This document shows, in pieces, positions 1-12,689 of a DNA stretch of 64,000 nt (its first letter is position 1; the number at the start of each line of letters is the position of its first letter). The DNA is taken from assembly GCA_013400115.1 (NCBI GenBank), contig VXBP01009430.1:124001-188000 (forward strand), in the 5' to 3' direction. Below the pieces are notes generated by a model, which ran no database searches, was not told where the DNA came from, and worked only from the letters and a program-made list of their open reading frames with translations. The position numbers were made by a program, and so were the translations under genes. This stretch comes from Rhinopomastus cyanomelas (lineage: Eukaryota > Chordata > Aves > Bucerotiformes > Rhinopomastidae).

Positions 1-2025
1 TTGGAAGCACCGTTGATTACCCATTGTAATGAGGCCTATTACATAATTAAAAGAGTTTTCTCCTCACTGCGTTCTCCTGCTAATTAACATTTTATGCCAT
101 CTACAATGGACACTTTGGGCTGCATCAAAGACATTATTATGCAATTTTAGCCTAAGAGCCATCTCTGAATTATTAATTCATATCAAATCTGTTGATTAAA
201 GGGTAATTTGCAAGGGAGCCAGTCAGAGCTTTGCCCATAAGAATTCCCCCAAAACACGGGCCAAAATAGTATGGACTAGACAAAGTGTAGGAGATTGGGA
301 GTGGGAAACATGGGAGACTGGGATAATTTATGAGAAGCTCTGATGCTTTTCCAGAAATTCCAGTTGCTGGTATTTTAATTAAATAGCGTCTTCTCAAATG
401 CTCTGTCATGTCCCAGCAGGATTCACAATGTGAAAACGGTCGAGTCCTTGGTTCTTTGAGTGAGTCAAGCAACAACAGAAACCTACTGCACATCATCACC
501 TTAACCTGGAACGTCCAAATCAACATTGCCCAGGCTGGGGGTAGACACAGCAGATGTTGGCAGAGACTGGAGAACATCTACACCCTAAAAAATGACATGT
601 GGGTCAGAGCAAGGCTGTGAGGTGAACATGGGGAGGGGCTGCCTTCCCCCTGCCCACTGGCACACATGCATTTATCTAAATGCAGCCAGGCAGCACCCAC
701 CTTTGCACTGCTTGGCCACTGTGAAGTCAGGGCTCCTAATCACACACACTGGGACACAGCATGATGCTGGGGTGCAGAGATGAAAGAGCGGCCTGTGCAC
801 CTCCCCCAGCCCTGGCATCTGCTCGCTGCTGCTGCAGCCCAGTTCTGCTCTGTGCTCTGGCTTTAATCAGCTGCAGCTCATCCCGAGGTCAGCAATCGTG
901 CTATAATAATAAAAACAATAATGGTGATGATAATAACGGCAATTATAATAACAGTGCCAATACATATACTATTTATTATTGTTGTCATTGTGACGATAAT
1001 TGCCTTTATTAGTGTTTTTACTAATCAGCCTGGTGCTGTGCCTGCTCTGGCATAGCTGGAGATACCTGAAATGCACTCTGCATGCTGCACAGATTGTGTC
1101 TGGGCAGGGAGAAGCAGCCAGACGGCTTCTCTCCAGCAGATGCCTATTGGGGAAAAGAAAAAAACTACTTGTAGCAGTCTTGTTTATCAACAGAAGCGGC
1201 TGCGGGAGAACCGCGTGTTGCCACAGAGGGCAGCCTGCCATCAGGCTTTGTGCCTTGGTTATAATGGGGGAAGGGGAGAGGGAACACCACCGGGGATGAT
1301 GGTGGTGTTTTGCAGCATGGTACAGGCTCCAAGCACAGCTCACAATGCATCTCGCACCTAGCGTGACCTGAGCAGCACATGACTCCGTCAGAGAAAGAGC
1401 AAAATAGGTCATCAGTGGAAAAACAGATCAAGCAAACAGCCATGCTTCAGGTCCTGGGCATCCACTGGTGTCTTTGACAGAAAAGGCATTTCTGAAGGTG
1501 AAAGGACAATCCATGGCATCTCACCCTAAAGATCAACTCCAGAATATTCCCACCCCCAAAAAAGCTGAAAGTCTCCCAGACTCCTGGTTCAAGCACATCC
1601 TCATCCGCAGAGGTGAAGGTCCTCTCCTCCCTTTCTCACTGCAGCTGCTGCTTGTAAGGCCTCACCCTTTGCAAGCCCATGCCTGCACACAGCCTGGTCA
1701 GAGGCAGGTTGTTAAGTCTTGCGGTACTCAGAGTGGTAACAAAGCCCAGGACCAATTAGTCATTGTCCTCCTCCCAAGAAAAATACACAGAGAAAATAAT
1801 AGTTGGAATTCATAAGCCCTTGGATACGGCAGTGATTAATGAGCATAGCTAACTAAAGAGACCTGTAGGAAGATGCAGCTCTGTTTGCATTTTCATTATG
1901 GTTCTCTCATTTTGACTTCTCCTATTATTTCTGGAAGACATGATGAAAAGCTCCCTCAGTCGTGCAAAAATGAAGCCAGACATTTCCTGAGGTTTAAAGC
2001 TTGTAGAGAGGATCTGAAAGGCTTT
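1..2025. other. Intergenic; AT-rich left edge may be conserved non-coding
   Basis: No coding gene seen. The first 420 bp are unique, AT-rich and hold several TAAT/ATTA cores (ACATAATTAAAAG, GCTAATTAACATTT, GAATTATTAATTCATATC). That composition is typical of vertebrate developmental enhancers. The rest is unremarkable apart from the trinucleotide tract at 898-1016. Confidence 0.35.
898..1016. repeat. Imperfect AAT/GAT trinucleotide tract with inverted-repeat arms
   Basis: TAATAATAAAAACAATAATG, GATGATAATAACGGCAATTA on the left. On the right TATTTATTATTGTTGTCATT and GTGACGATAATTGCCTTTAT. The segment around 930-960 is roughly complementary to about 985-1016 (AATAACGGCAATTATAATAA against the reverse of TGACGATAATTGCCTTTATT). 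Confidence 0.75.
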
Positions 2026-2393
2026 TCATAGAATCATGGAATCATTCAGGTTGGAAAAGACCATTGGGATTACCAGGTCCAATTAATAAACCTAGTCTAC
2101 AAAGTTCACCCCTAAACCATATCACAGAATCACAGAATATAAGGGATTGGAAGGGACCTCAAAAGATCATCTGTCACCCTCAATGGGAAGAGGTTCCTTC
2201 TCCTATTTATGTGGAACCTTCTATGTTCCCCATTGCCACTTGTCCTATCATTAGATGACACTAAGAGCCTGGTTCCATCCCCCAACACCACATCTAAGTG
2301 ACCTTTAACCACATCCAGGGATGGTGACTCAACCAGCCTTTTATTTACAAGGTTGGGTGGTTTTGAAGGTAGACTAAAGTATAGGGGCAAAGA
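2026..2393 (-). mobile_element. Two nested CR1 3' fragments
   Basis: An older tail (2026-2121, TCATAGAATCATGGAATCATTCAGG) resumes at about 2283 (CACATCTAAGTGACCTTTAACC). A second CR1 (about 2122-2282, TCACAGAATCACAGAATATAAGGG) lies between them and itself lacks an internal segment. As a result, CR1 C-terminal codon blocks occur in reversed order in this stretch. Confidence 0.8.
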
Positions 2394-2485
2394 CATCATT
2401 TTTTTACCCCATATTCAGCTTTAGCAAGAAGCTTTGCATTTTGGGTTAGCTGAGAGGTCCTATCTCAAGTGATACTTTGGTCAAG

Positions 2486-2657
2486 TATTGGAACAGGCTG
2501 TCCAGGGAGGTGGCAGAGTTGCCCTGGTGGTATTCAAGAACCGTACAGATGTGGCAGTACGGAACGTGATTAACTGGGCAGGGTGGGGTTGGGTTGGCAG
2601 TTGGACTTGATGATCTTGAAGGTCTCTTCTAACATTACTGACTCCATGATTCTATGA
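2486..2657 (+). mobile_element. CR1 3' end
   Basis: TTGGAACAGGCTGTCCAGGG through GGTTGGACTTGATGATCTTG-like sequence to CCATGATTCTATGA. It faces the minus-strand CR1 pair that ends about 90 bp to the left. Confidence 0.9.
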
Positions 2658-3154
2658 AAATCCCATCACAGAAGATATTGGTGATAGATCTCCCAGGTTT
2701 GGATGCTTTTCTTGGTACAGCCCTGTTGTACCAAGAAAACAAAGAGATTCTCCCCAAAACTGAGGAGTCCTCCTTCTGTGCCCCGTAGTGCCACACAGGC
2801 ATTCATGATTCCTTGGTGGACACCAAGCCTTTTGGGGCTATGAGAAGACATCTTTTCTAACACATTTCTGGCCATCCAGACTGCAGGAAGCAGGAAAATA
2901 TCCGCTGGATGCAAATAAAGACTCAAACCATGGAAAAATTGCCCTATCTTTGCTATTTGTCTTAGACTTTAAAAGCAGTGTGTCACCTGGCCCTTTTCTG
3001 CTCTTTACCTACAAGACAGTGAAGAGCATTGAGGTCCCCCATTCACCACTCACCACAACTTCAGCCTCAGCACTTAGAATCACAAAATCACTTTCTGTTT
3101 CCTTTCCAGTCCCTGAAAGGAGCTGTCAGAAGGCTGGGGAGCACTGTTCACAAG

Positions 3155-3421
3155 AACAGGGAACGATAAGATGAGGGGTCACAGTTTGAAGCTGGAAAAG
3201 GGCAGAATGAGGCTGGACAGGAGGAAAAAGTTCTTGAATCTGAGGATGGTGGATCCCTGGAACAGGCTGGCTAGAGAGGTGGTGGAGGCCCCATCCTCGA
3301 AGCCGTTCAAGGTCAGGCTGGATGGGACTCTGGGCAATCTGGTCTTGTGAGTGATGGCCCTGCCTGTTCTAGCGGGTTTGGACTAAGTGACCGTTGGAAG
3401 TCCATTCCAACTCTATGATTT
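3155..3421 (+). mobile_element. CR1 3' end
   Basis: ACGATAAGATGAGGGGTCAC to CCATTCCAACTCTATGATT. It covers the C-terminal codons (LRMVDPWNRLAREVVEAPSS-like in one frame) and a short UTR. It is followed at once by a minus-strand scrap (3423-3470: GTTGGAAGAGACCTTTAAGG). Confidence 0.88.
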
Positions 3422-4317
3422 TAGTTGGAAGAGACCTTTAAGGCTATCAGGTCCAACTGTTAACCAAGTAGCAAATTGCTCCACCTCCTCAACTGATTGT
3501 TCTGGCGGCGAAACCAACCCAGTCGTTTCTGAAGCCACCAGAGCACAGACAGCAACTGCCTCTCCCAGCCCAGAGAGCTCTCTGGATGTTTAAACCCACA
3601 TTTCCTGCTTCTGCCAGACAAGGCTGTGGACTTTCTGACCCTGGCCATTGGCAGAAAGCCAGACCATCCTATGGACTAGATATTTTTTCTTAAATAAACG
3701 TTTCCCATATGAGAGCCTATAAATATCCAGCAATTTACTGCAGATTTACCACCCTCCATTTTTCTGATGTTAGCACCAGTGCTCCAAGTTCAGCCCCAAC
3801 CCAAATTAACACACAGTGGGAGCTTTGCATGGCAATTAGAGGGAGAAGGTTATTTTCTGGCCTGACCTCTGATCACTACAGAAAAACGCAGCGATCTGTC
3901 ATCCCAGCGCTGGCCAGCACCACTCATTTCTGTGAGAAGGGTTTGCAAGAACTTAGTTGACGCCATCCATCATTTCTTGGCCATCCTCTCAGGGGCATTG
4001 ACATGCTGTAAGACCCAGAGTACTCAGCCCCAGACACTGATTGAATTCAACACCTTATTATTCATTCCATGGCAGTAGCTTGGTACCTGGGTCATGGAGC
4101 AAGACCCAGCTGTGGAGAACAGCAGACCTCATGCCCAGAGACCTTGTGGTTTGAGGTTATTGATGGTGGTGCGATAAATGATCCTCCCTATGGAGGATTT
4201 GCTGGAAAGGGCAACAGTAAAGGAAGGAAAAGTAAACTGGTGATGAATTCTGCCTAGGAGCTGTCACAGAGCCATGTCTGTGAGCCAATCCTCTGCCTCG
4301 TGTCACAGGTATTGAAC

Positions 4318-4440
4318 ATCCCAGTACAATCATAAGGGACCTTGAAGATCATCAAGTTCAACCACCAACTCACCACCCTGCACACTAAACCCTGTTCCCT
4401 ACTGCCACATCTAACCATCTCTTCCTACCTGGACTGACTG
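4318..4440 (-). mobile_element. Degraded CR1 3' fragment
   Basis: TCCCAGTACAATCATAAGGG, GACCTTGAAGATCATCAAGT, and ACTAAACCCTGTTCCCTACT. An old copy whose terminal repeat is lost. Confidence 0.75.
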
Positions 4441-5087
4441 AAAAGGGAGCATCGAAGGACCCCAGAGACCAAAGAGATGAAGCAGTGCCCCTTTAAGAAT
4501 GAGCTACCCATGGGGACACAAGAACAGAGGGGGCAGCCACCAATGCCATCTCCTCTTTTTCCTGCTCTCCCCCTCCTTCTCCTTCAGACTCAAACCCTAT
4601 GCTGGCCCCATAGCTGAACAAAGACCTGGCAACTGCTCTCCTGTGTTATTTCAGCCCCTCAGCTCACTGGTGAGCCCAAGTCCCAGCCAAAACGTGGTCA
4701 GGACAGGCAGAACCCAGCAAGATGCCACTGTCAGCCCCACCAAGACAAAAAAAACAGTGCCCACCCTGGTCCCATGCCAAGCTGTCTGCACATCATTGCT
4801 GGCCTGCAGCCACCCCAAAAGCATGGGTTGGAGACTTGTCTCTGCCTTCATGGGTCAGGAGCTGGCTTGCTGGTGAGATGTGTCGGGCTCACTGGAGCCC
4901 AAGACAAGCACTGCTGGGCTACTGCCCCATAACTGCAAGGAAGAGATCCCAAAAATACCTGCTCGAGCCCGGCACAGTTCAGGATATTGTCTCAAAAGGG
5001 AAAATTTGAGGGCAAAAAGAAAATAAAAGGAAAATAAATCTTAATTTCCCCTATAATGACCTTTGCTTTCCCACACTTCTGAACCTT

Positions 5088-5223
5088 CCCCTTCTCTGGA
5101 GACATTTGAAACCCACCTGGATATGTTCCTGTGCGACTTGGTCTAGGTGAACCTGCTGTGGCAGGGGGATTGGACTAGATGATCTTTCTAGGTCCCTTCC
5201 AGTCCCTGATGATGCTATGATCC
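5088..5223 (+). mobile_element. CR1 3' end
   Basis: CTCTGGAGACATTTGAAACC to GATGATGCTATGATCC. It includes TTCCTGTGCGACTTGGTCTA and GGACTAGATGATCTTTCTAG. Confidence 0.9.
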
Positions 5224-5579
5224 TCCTAGGGGAGCCTGGTGCAGGTGAAGAGCCATAAAGCCTTCCCCTCGGCACAGGACCCAGCACTGAGAAGTGATGG
5301 TGGCCTGTCCCTGTGGGTAGCAGGAGCTGGGCAGGATGCCAAAACCTGGGAAATCTTTCCAAGTACCTGCTGCACTATGTGGTCTGTGTGCCCCCAAAGT
5401 GAATCAAACTTGCCCACCAGAGCAGCTCCTGAGGAAGCAGCAGTGAGAAGTGGTTTGCAGGGGAGCAGGGACTTCTCTGGGCTCAATGATCCTCAGTCTT
5501 TTGAACGGCCCTCATGTCCTCTGGCTTCCAGGAGCAAACTGTTCCAGGTGCCCTCTAGGGTGGCTCAGAGCCTTGTTTG

Positions 5580-5730
5580 CCTTTTTTCCCCACTCGCATA
5601 TTCATCTGCTCAGTTTGTAAATCCCCGGAGCCTCATTTGTCCAATTAGCGGTCGCTGAGCCTCTTGCTGCTGGCAAATAATAGGCTCTTCCACGCGCTAT
5701 TACATTACCCCAAAGAAAAATCAGCCGACA
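5580..5730. promoter_or_regulatory. Candidate conserved non-coding element
   Basis: Unique sequence with TTTGTCCAATTAGCGGTCGC, GGCAAATAATAGGCTCTTCC and ACGCGCTATTACATTACCCC. It contains homeodomain-type ATTA/TAAT cores and a CCAAT box. Inference from composition only. Confidence 0.25.
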
Positions 5731-6061
5731 GCTAGGAGCTGAGAGGCCTCAGTGCCACCAGGAATTGAAGGCAGAAGATGCAGCTCCTGCTTTCGCTGGC
5801 CCTGACATAAGACTGGAACAGACAGAAGGCTCAGCCTTTGCAGAGACATGAGGTCATTTTGGTGGTCTGGGAGCTAGGATTTAAGAAAAACCTGCCCAAT
5901 CCATCCATAGATGACAGCTTTGTGAACAAACCCCCTCTTAGCCTCCATGCTACGGGCACCATGGCATCCCACAGCTCCTTAATGGGTTTTCTTGATCTGC
6001 TCCCCATTACAGGCTGGTGAAAGTTACTCTGGGACCATCCCCTCCAGTCAGATCTTCTACA

Positions 6062-6483
6062 GAATCATAGAATGGCTTACAGTGAAAGGGACCTTAGAGA
6101 TCATCTACTCCAACCCGCTGCGGTGGGCAGTGACACCTCTCATCTAGACTTGGTTGCTCAAGGCCTCATCCAGCCTGGACTTGAACACCTCCAGGGAGAA
6201 GGCTGCCACAACCTCTCCGAGCAATCAGTAGTTCCAGAGTCGCTCTGCCCTTGCACTGAAGAACTTCCTAAGGTCTAGTCTGACCCTCCTCCTCTTCAGT
6301 TTCAAACCATATTCCTTTGTCCTATTGTTAGTTCCCACTGGGAAAATCTCTCCCCAGCCTTCCTGTAGGGTCCCTTCAGGTACTGGAAGGCAGCTCTAAG
6401 GCTCCTCAGAGCGTTCTCTTCCCTAAGCTGAACAACCCCAGCTGCCTCAGCCTGTCCTCCAGCCCTTGCATCATCTCTGTGGT
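6062..6483 (-). mobile_element. CR1 3' fragment
   Basis: GAATCATAGAATGGCTTACA at the tail end, then ACTTGAACACCTCCAGGGAG and CAGCTGCCTCAGCCTGTCCT. It reaches back into the region after the RT domain. Confidence 0.9.
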
Positions 6484-9168
6484 CCACAAAGAAGAATAAA
6501 TAATTAGAAATGTGAGATAAAAAGGATCCCCAAGCATTTGAAGAACAAGGACATGTTTTTAGCAAAAACATTTTAAAAAACCTCACCAAGCTCTTTTTTC
6601 CTCACCTTCTTCTGCTGGTCAGTCGATCACTCATAGAGAAGGCTGAGAACTCCATCAACACCCAGACTCCTCCAGTTCACCGACCAGGTGGCTGCTCCCT
6701 GTGTGGTGACGGTAATGTTGGCGTTGAGACCAGTGAAAAGCAAATCCAGCCCTAACAGACTGCCCTGTCCCACACTGAGTAGATTGTCCTCCTCTATGCA
6801 CCTACATCTCCCCAAGTGTGGCCCTAACCCTAACCTCTCTGGGCACCCATTGGTGCAAAACTGAACATACAGACACCAGGGTGGGAAACACGGGTGGAAA
6901 TTAAGCAGCAGACCTTGAAAATGTGGGGCTGGGGGACCCTACGCGGTGGCAGGGCCGGAGACCCATCACCTGGTTTGTAAGGAAGGAAACAGCAGTGGCA
7001 ACAATGCAGCACTGAGACACAAGAGCAAAGATCTACTGACACCACCCATGCTGGGGGTGTAGCAGGGCCTCAGGGCTCAGTTTTTCTTTCCTCTAGCCTG
7101 ACATTTGGGCGACTCATATGTATCCTGTGACAGCGGGTTGTGAGCAATTTGACCTCTGCTAACTCTTCAGCTCCAGCTGGGGCAGAGCCACTCACCAGAA
7201 ATCAATCTGTTTCGCCTCCATTTCTTCTCCCAGTTCCTTAGGAAGAGGCAAGCGTGCCCCGCTCTGATTTATCACACACCTGTAATAAGTGCATTTAATG
7301 GTTGGGGTCATGTCCTTTCATGAGTGTCATTATTTCACACTGGTTTTATGGCAACAAGAATGAGCTGTAAAAGGCTCTTTCTGTACTGCCCCTTGACTTC
7401 AAGCCCTGCTTGTGACTTGGACAGAAGGCCTTGCGTTTGTCAGCATTGCATAAGACAGAGAGGTGACACTACGAGCATCCAAAAGGGTGTGTGAAGTAAC
7501 TAGCTGCAGCTGCAGGCTGCTGCACGTGGCTGTAACATCGCTCGCTCCCCACAGAGAGACTGGGATGTGCTGACTATGCACTGCTTGCCAAATCCTGCCC
7601 TGGGAGAAGGCTCTATGCCTGCAGGTCTGTTTTTACCCGGGATCAATTTTGCCTTTACAAAAGGGTAAGGGAGAGCAGAATGGGGCTTGGAACTGCTGGA
7701 AGCCTGTCCATGCCCAGGCTGGCTTGGTATTGCACTGGATCAAAGGTCCATCAGACTTCAGTGGGTGTTGGGTTAGACCTTTAGTTCTTCTCCAACTAAA
7801 ATCAACATTAGAACTGGAAATAAGAATGGATTTCCAGAAACATAAAGCCAGAAATACTTGCCCAAATGTCAGGGTAAGTTGAATCTCAACCCAGTTCATA
7901 AAGGAGAGATTGATCCAAGTACAAAATCCAGATCAAGGCACAATTTAGGCACAATAACCCCACCATGCAGCTCCTCTCTCAATAAAATCAAGAACAACAG
8001 CCAACCCAATGACTTCCTGTTCTCCACATCACTTCCTTAGCTCTCTCCATGCAGAACATCAGAAAGAAACCAAAACCAAACCAAACATCTCTGCAGACCC
8101 ACCAGCACTTCCTTTGGCTAGTGATGTGGGTCCAAGTCTGGATATTTCAGTTCATCCTTCCACCTTATCTCTTCTAAAACCTGTGTCCTCCATGTTTCTC
8201 TAGCTCTATGACCAAAGTTTGTGCACTCCAGGTGAATTTACTGGGATCTACTGCTTAAGTAATTTAAATCTGGGCTTTCATGCACAGGGGTTCTCATTAA
8301 AACAGAATTTGATTTCGGGCACCACTCAGGACAGCAAAGTTTGGATGTGACACAGCTGTTCCCTGTCACTTTTTGCTCTTCACCAAGGCAGAGGATCAGC
8401 CCTGACCACCATTTTGCACTGGTGGAAGCAGCACTTAACTGCAAGTGAGACACTTGACCCCACATCTCTTAAAATGGTGAGACATTGCTGAAGGGAGAGA
8501 GTTCAAAATCTACATACCACCTTGAGTGGAGCTGGATTAGGAAGCCACAGGGGACTGGAGAACACAGAAAAGTGAGCCAAAACCTCCAGAAGAGGAAACC
8601 TGCAGAACATCCATGGGTCCAGCCCCAAGACTCCCACTTCAGCACCAAGCCCCATCCTCCTCCACCCAGCCCAAAAGAAGAGCTCACTAGCATGTTGCAG
8701 ACGCATCAGGAGAACATACTGCCATGAAGCCGGATTGGACACCAGAGGTGGCTGTGAGGAGATGTGGGATGTTTCAAGCAGGAGACCAAATTATGAAATG
8801 GAGACAGCCCCATCCTCCAGCTTCTGAAATTACATTTTGCACTGGACAGACAGAGAGGAACCAGCTTTAAACACAAAAACACCTCCCAAATTGGCAAACC
8901 TGAACTGAGCTGGACTAAGGGATTCAATAAGACAAGACAAAGACTGACAATGTCCCTTAATTGGCTCAAGGTCTACTAAATATTGCACAATGGGTCTGTT
9001 TAGCTTTTCCAGCCCACATCCCACTGTCAGCACATAAGCCAGGAAACTTCACAACTCAGATGTGCTCAGAAGTCTGCCCTCACCATTATGGCCTCCCATG
9101 GAACCTGTTTCCCTCTTTTCTTTGCCTTTCTCCAGAAAGAAATGGAGACCTGCCTGCAAAGGATACAT
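6484..9168. other. Intergenic, no gene seen
   Basis: Unique sequence with the candidate element noted at 7080-7385. The open frames here are short, overlap on both strands and show no domain. CCCTAACCCTAAC near 6820 is only two telomere-like units. Confidence 0.6.
7080..7385. promoter_or_regulatory. Candidate conserved non-coding element
   Basis: Unique, repeat-free block with TGACATTTGGGCGACTCATA, TCTGATTTATCACACACCTG, TAATAAGTGCATTTAATGGT and GTGTCATTATTTCACACTGG. No coding potential. Inference from composition only. Confidence 0.25.
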
Positions 9169-9560
9169 CTCATAGACTCATCAAGGGTGGAAAAGACCCT
9201 AAAGACCATCAAGTCCAACCATCCACCCTACAACCCCCAACCACTAAACCATCTCCTGAAACACCATTACTGCCTGCTTTTCGAACTCCTCCTGGGACAG
9301 TGCCTCCAGTCCCTCTGTGGGCAGCCTGTTCCAAGGCCTTCCCACTCTTTCTGGGAAGAAGTTTTTCCTACGATGCAATCTGAGCCTCCCCTGGTACAAC
9401 CTGACCCCATTTCCTCTTGTCCTATCACTAGTCCCTAGGGAGAAGAGGCCAACAGCTGCCTCACTCCACTCCAACCTCCATTCAGGTAGGTGTAGCGAGC
9501 AGTGAGGTCTCCCCTCAGCCTCCTCTTCTCCAGGCTCAATTTTCTGGCACTCTTGCTCCA
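9169..9560 (-). mobile_element. CR1 3' fragment
   Basis: CTCATAGACTCATCAAGGGT at the tail, then CAAGTCCAACCATCCACCCT, AGCCTGTTCCAAGGCCTTCC and CTCAGCCTCCTCTTCTCCAG. One minus-strand reading gives SDRTRGNGVRLYQGRLRLHR-like CR1 C-terminal residues. Plus-strand open frames across it are shadows. Confidence 0.9.
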
Positions 9561-11847
9561 GGGGCTGCCGTGGTTTCCTAGACCTATTATCCTGCTGGGA
9601 CCTTACCAAAACCCCTCATTTTCATCAGCTTTTTTCTAAGACAACTATTCCTACTCCCAAGGAGACGTCACTCAAAGGGTAGCGGTGCTTGTTGGGACGT
9701 GCAGCTTGCCAGTGGGAATTTAGATAAACAGGATATTCCCTGCCAGGACCACTTGCATCTACATCCCCCAGCAGGCAGGAAAGAGACCGGTTCCTGGAGC
9801 AGACGATTTTCCACTCACTGAAATAAGTGGACAGAGCCCCAGGCTGCTCTTTTCCTGTTATGTGAGCAAAGCTTTAGGTTTGATTTTTCCATTTCTCTCA
9901 GACATTCTGGACTTATTGTGTTGATCCGGTCAAAGTTCTAAGCCTGCCACAAGCTATTTATTGGGGTTTCCCTGGCTTCAGGATGGGTGATGTCTGAATG
10001 TCTGCTTGTGCTGGGTACCAGCCCAGGATGGTCTGTATAGTGGTTGGGAAGAGCTCTCAGCAACGATAGACCCAGGAGGTGGAGGAAATAACAACAAATA
10101 GAAACCCATCAGCTGAAAGGTCACATAAACAACTGCGTGTGTCCCCCCCTTTGTTTCTGTGTCATTACTTAGGGGTTCACTCACAGGACACAAGCAGCAC
10201 CCAGGTAGCTGCTGTGTGCAAACCACTTCACTTGTCATCCGCTTTTGTTTCTAATTTCTACCAACTAGCCTAAAAGAAAACGCTCGATACAGCACACAGC
10301 ATCATGCAGTGTCCTGCTAGAACCATCAACCCACCCCATCATCAACTTTCAGGGGTACTTAAAGCCAGAGGTGCCACTCCTGAGCCTCATGGAAATGCAG
10401 GAGGTAAGCCAAGAGGGGAGACCAGGTCTACCATGGTATCTTCTGCAAGGTGCTGAGCGCCTTAACCATACTACACTACTCAGGAGAGCAGGCAGGGCAC
10501 AATTAAGCCATGAGATGATCAGGAGAATGTGCTTACTAGATAATCACAGCCCCTGGATGTCAGCAGCTGTTGGCCAGCACAGGGACACCCACATCCTTTG
10601 GGAAGGAGATTAGCAGCTGATAAATAGTCTGCTGTGATTTACCTTTTTGCGTGGTAACTGAGCCAGAAGATCGTGGAGAGGGGAACTGGGGAGATGAGGA
10701 AGCGACGCTGGCCATGTGTGTAGGGAACTTGGAACAGCATCTCCTGGAGCAGCATGCGGTGGAGCCTGGGTTAAGCCACTAACTGGTTCTTACTTATAAA
10801 AGCAGAAACATTCCTCAATGGATTATAGGATTTCAACAAGCAGGTATCCTACAGTGTCTATGCAGGGAACAAATTCAGCAGGAAGGGGAGGAACGGGAGG
10901 CTGAGCGCTGGGAATTAGTACTGTGGCTGCTGTCAAATTGGTTTTTGGTTTCATTTACAACTGCTGAGGTGAAAGGAGCAACCACCAGAGACACAGAAAA
11001 ACTTCTCTGCTGGAGGATCGTGTAAATTCGGAACAAGGGTTCAGGGTGGCATTTCTCTCTTTGGGGGTGCTCAACGCTCAGTTAGACAACAAGAACCATA
11101 AAAATCCCATTTCAAGGAGCAGATTGGATAGAAGATCCCCCAGAGGTCCCTCCCCACCAAAACCAGTGTGATCCCATGTGTGAGATCGGCTCTTGAAGGA
11201 CACAGGGCACTTACTTCTTCCCCAGTTAGCTTGTCTCCAGTCATCCTACAGTATTAACCCAATGCACAATTCCTTAACAAGGCTGGTCTGGACCAGCCAT
11301 CCATCCTGAGTCTTCTTTCTGCCAGGCCCAACCATGATAGCTGTCCCCTTGTCAAGACAAAGACCTGCTGTGGTCCTTTGGCAAGCCCTGGTGTGACCAC
11401 TGACCCCTGAGTCTGCTGCCACACACATAATTATCAATAACAAACCCAATGACAAACTCAGGTGTGGTAGAACACCAAGGGGCTTTCAAGCCACTTCCAG
11501 TGGTGCAAGGAATAGCACTAGAGTCCTAATGGGGTGGGCACTGTAAGAGCCCAGTAGAGCTGGGGTCTGCAGCTGTGAAATAGCCCAGAATAACTCGTGG
11601 CTGAGCAGACCTGCTCCATCTCTGCCATCACAGCGCAGCAGCACTGCCCACCCTCTAGGCTAAGCTTTTTGGAAGATTCAGCTCCCAGCAGTGCCCAAGG
11701 CTGCAATAGTAAAAGGAATCTGAAGAAGCAAGCAGAAGCAATCAGAAGAAACTCCAGACCTCTCAGGTCCTTTTACAAACCCCTGGTCAGCAAAAGCAAA
11801 CAAACCCTGGGGGAGCAGCATCACCTCATCATCAGCAACATCTCTTA
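9561..11847. other. Intergenic, no gene seen
   Basis: Unique sequence without recognisable coding region, RNA or repeat. Nothing I can support. Confidence 0.6.
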
Positions 11848-12155
11848 GAGATGGGTGCTGGCCCTTCAGGTCCAGCACTTCAACAAGAGGAACTGGCCTT
11901 AAGCCGCACCAGGGGAGGTTTACAGAACCGTAGATTGGACACCAGAAAAAAGTCCTTCCCTGACAAAGTGGTCGGGGTTGAAACAGGCTGCCCAGGGATG
12001 GGGTGGAGTCGCTGTTACTGGAGGAGTTCAAAAAACAAGCAGATGTGGCCCTAGAGCACAGTGTTTAGTGGACAGGGTGGGGTTGGGTTCACAGTTGAAT
12101 GCAATGATCTTGGAGGTTTCTTCCAGCCTTAACAAGTCTATGATACTGTGATTCA
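11848..12155 (+). mobile_element. CR1 3' fragment
   Basis: Starts near GAGATGGGTGCTGGCCCTTC and contains AACAGGCTGCCCAGGGATGG. It ends AACAAGTCTATGATACTGTGATTC. Confidence 0.88.
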
Positions 12156-12689
12156 AAATCCTCTGTTCCAGCAGGACACCCTTCCACCACAGGTCCATGT
12201 TCCAACTGAGCTGCTGCTGCTAATTACCCTCAATGTAGTGCTGTCAGGAGCTCGGAAGCCTATAATTAGTAGCAGCAAGAGGAGATGGATAGGTGGCAGG
12301 GGAAAGACTGAAGCATGATCTCCTGCAGGTCAGCAGGCAGGCTGGAGAACATGTGCAACAAGAGACCTCCATGGGTATTGTTAATCTGAATCCTTTAATT
12401 GGGAGTTTGGAAGAAGCCTTTCCCATCTGTCTTCAAAGAGGAAGGGCCAGAGCTGCCCTGAGGAAGCTGGATCAGGATGACATCAGACTGGCATCAGCTC
12501 TTCTGCAATTATTCCCACCTTCTCTCCTTGTGAGCAGCCTCCTGGCTGAGCGATACATGTCACCATGTGTTCCTAGTCCCTTGTCTCTCCCATTCTTGCT
12601 CAGCCCAGTGGCCCCAGGAGAGGATGAATTTCCATTACTGCTTTCAAGCCTTGCTGCTGGTTATTGCTTACCGCTGTCTCCGCCGTCAA

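Larger units (their letters stand above)
2658..5087. other. Intergenic between CR1 fragments
   Basis: Apart from the CR1 pieces, I see no gene, RNA or structured repeat. A block near 3680-3760 (TTAAATAAACGTTTCCCATA and AGCAATTTACTGCAGATTTA) is unique and AT-rich. Open frames such as 4499-4876 have no recognisable domain and biased Pro/Ser composition, consistent with chance. Confidence 0.6.

Noticed and set aside
6818..6834. Interstitial telomeric repeat (CCCTAACCCTAAC)
   Set aside because: Only two units; expected by chance.
9088..9438. A plus-strand protein of 116 codons
   Set aside because: It is the antisense of a CR1 C-terminal region; the minus-strand reading gives recognisable CR1 residues.
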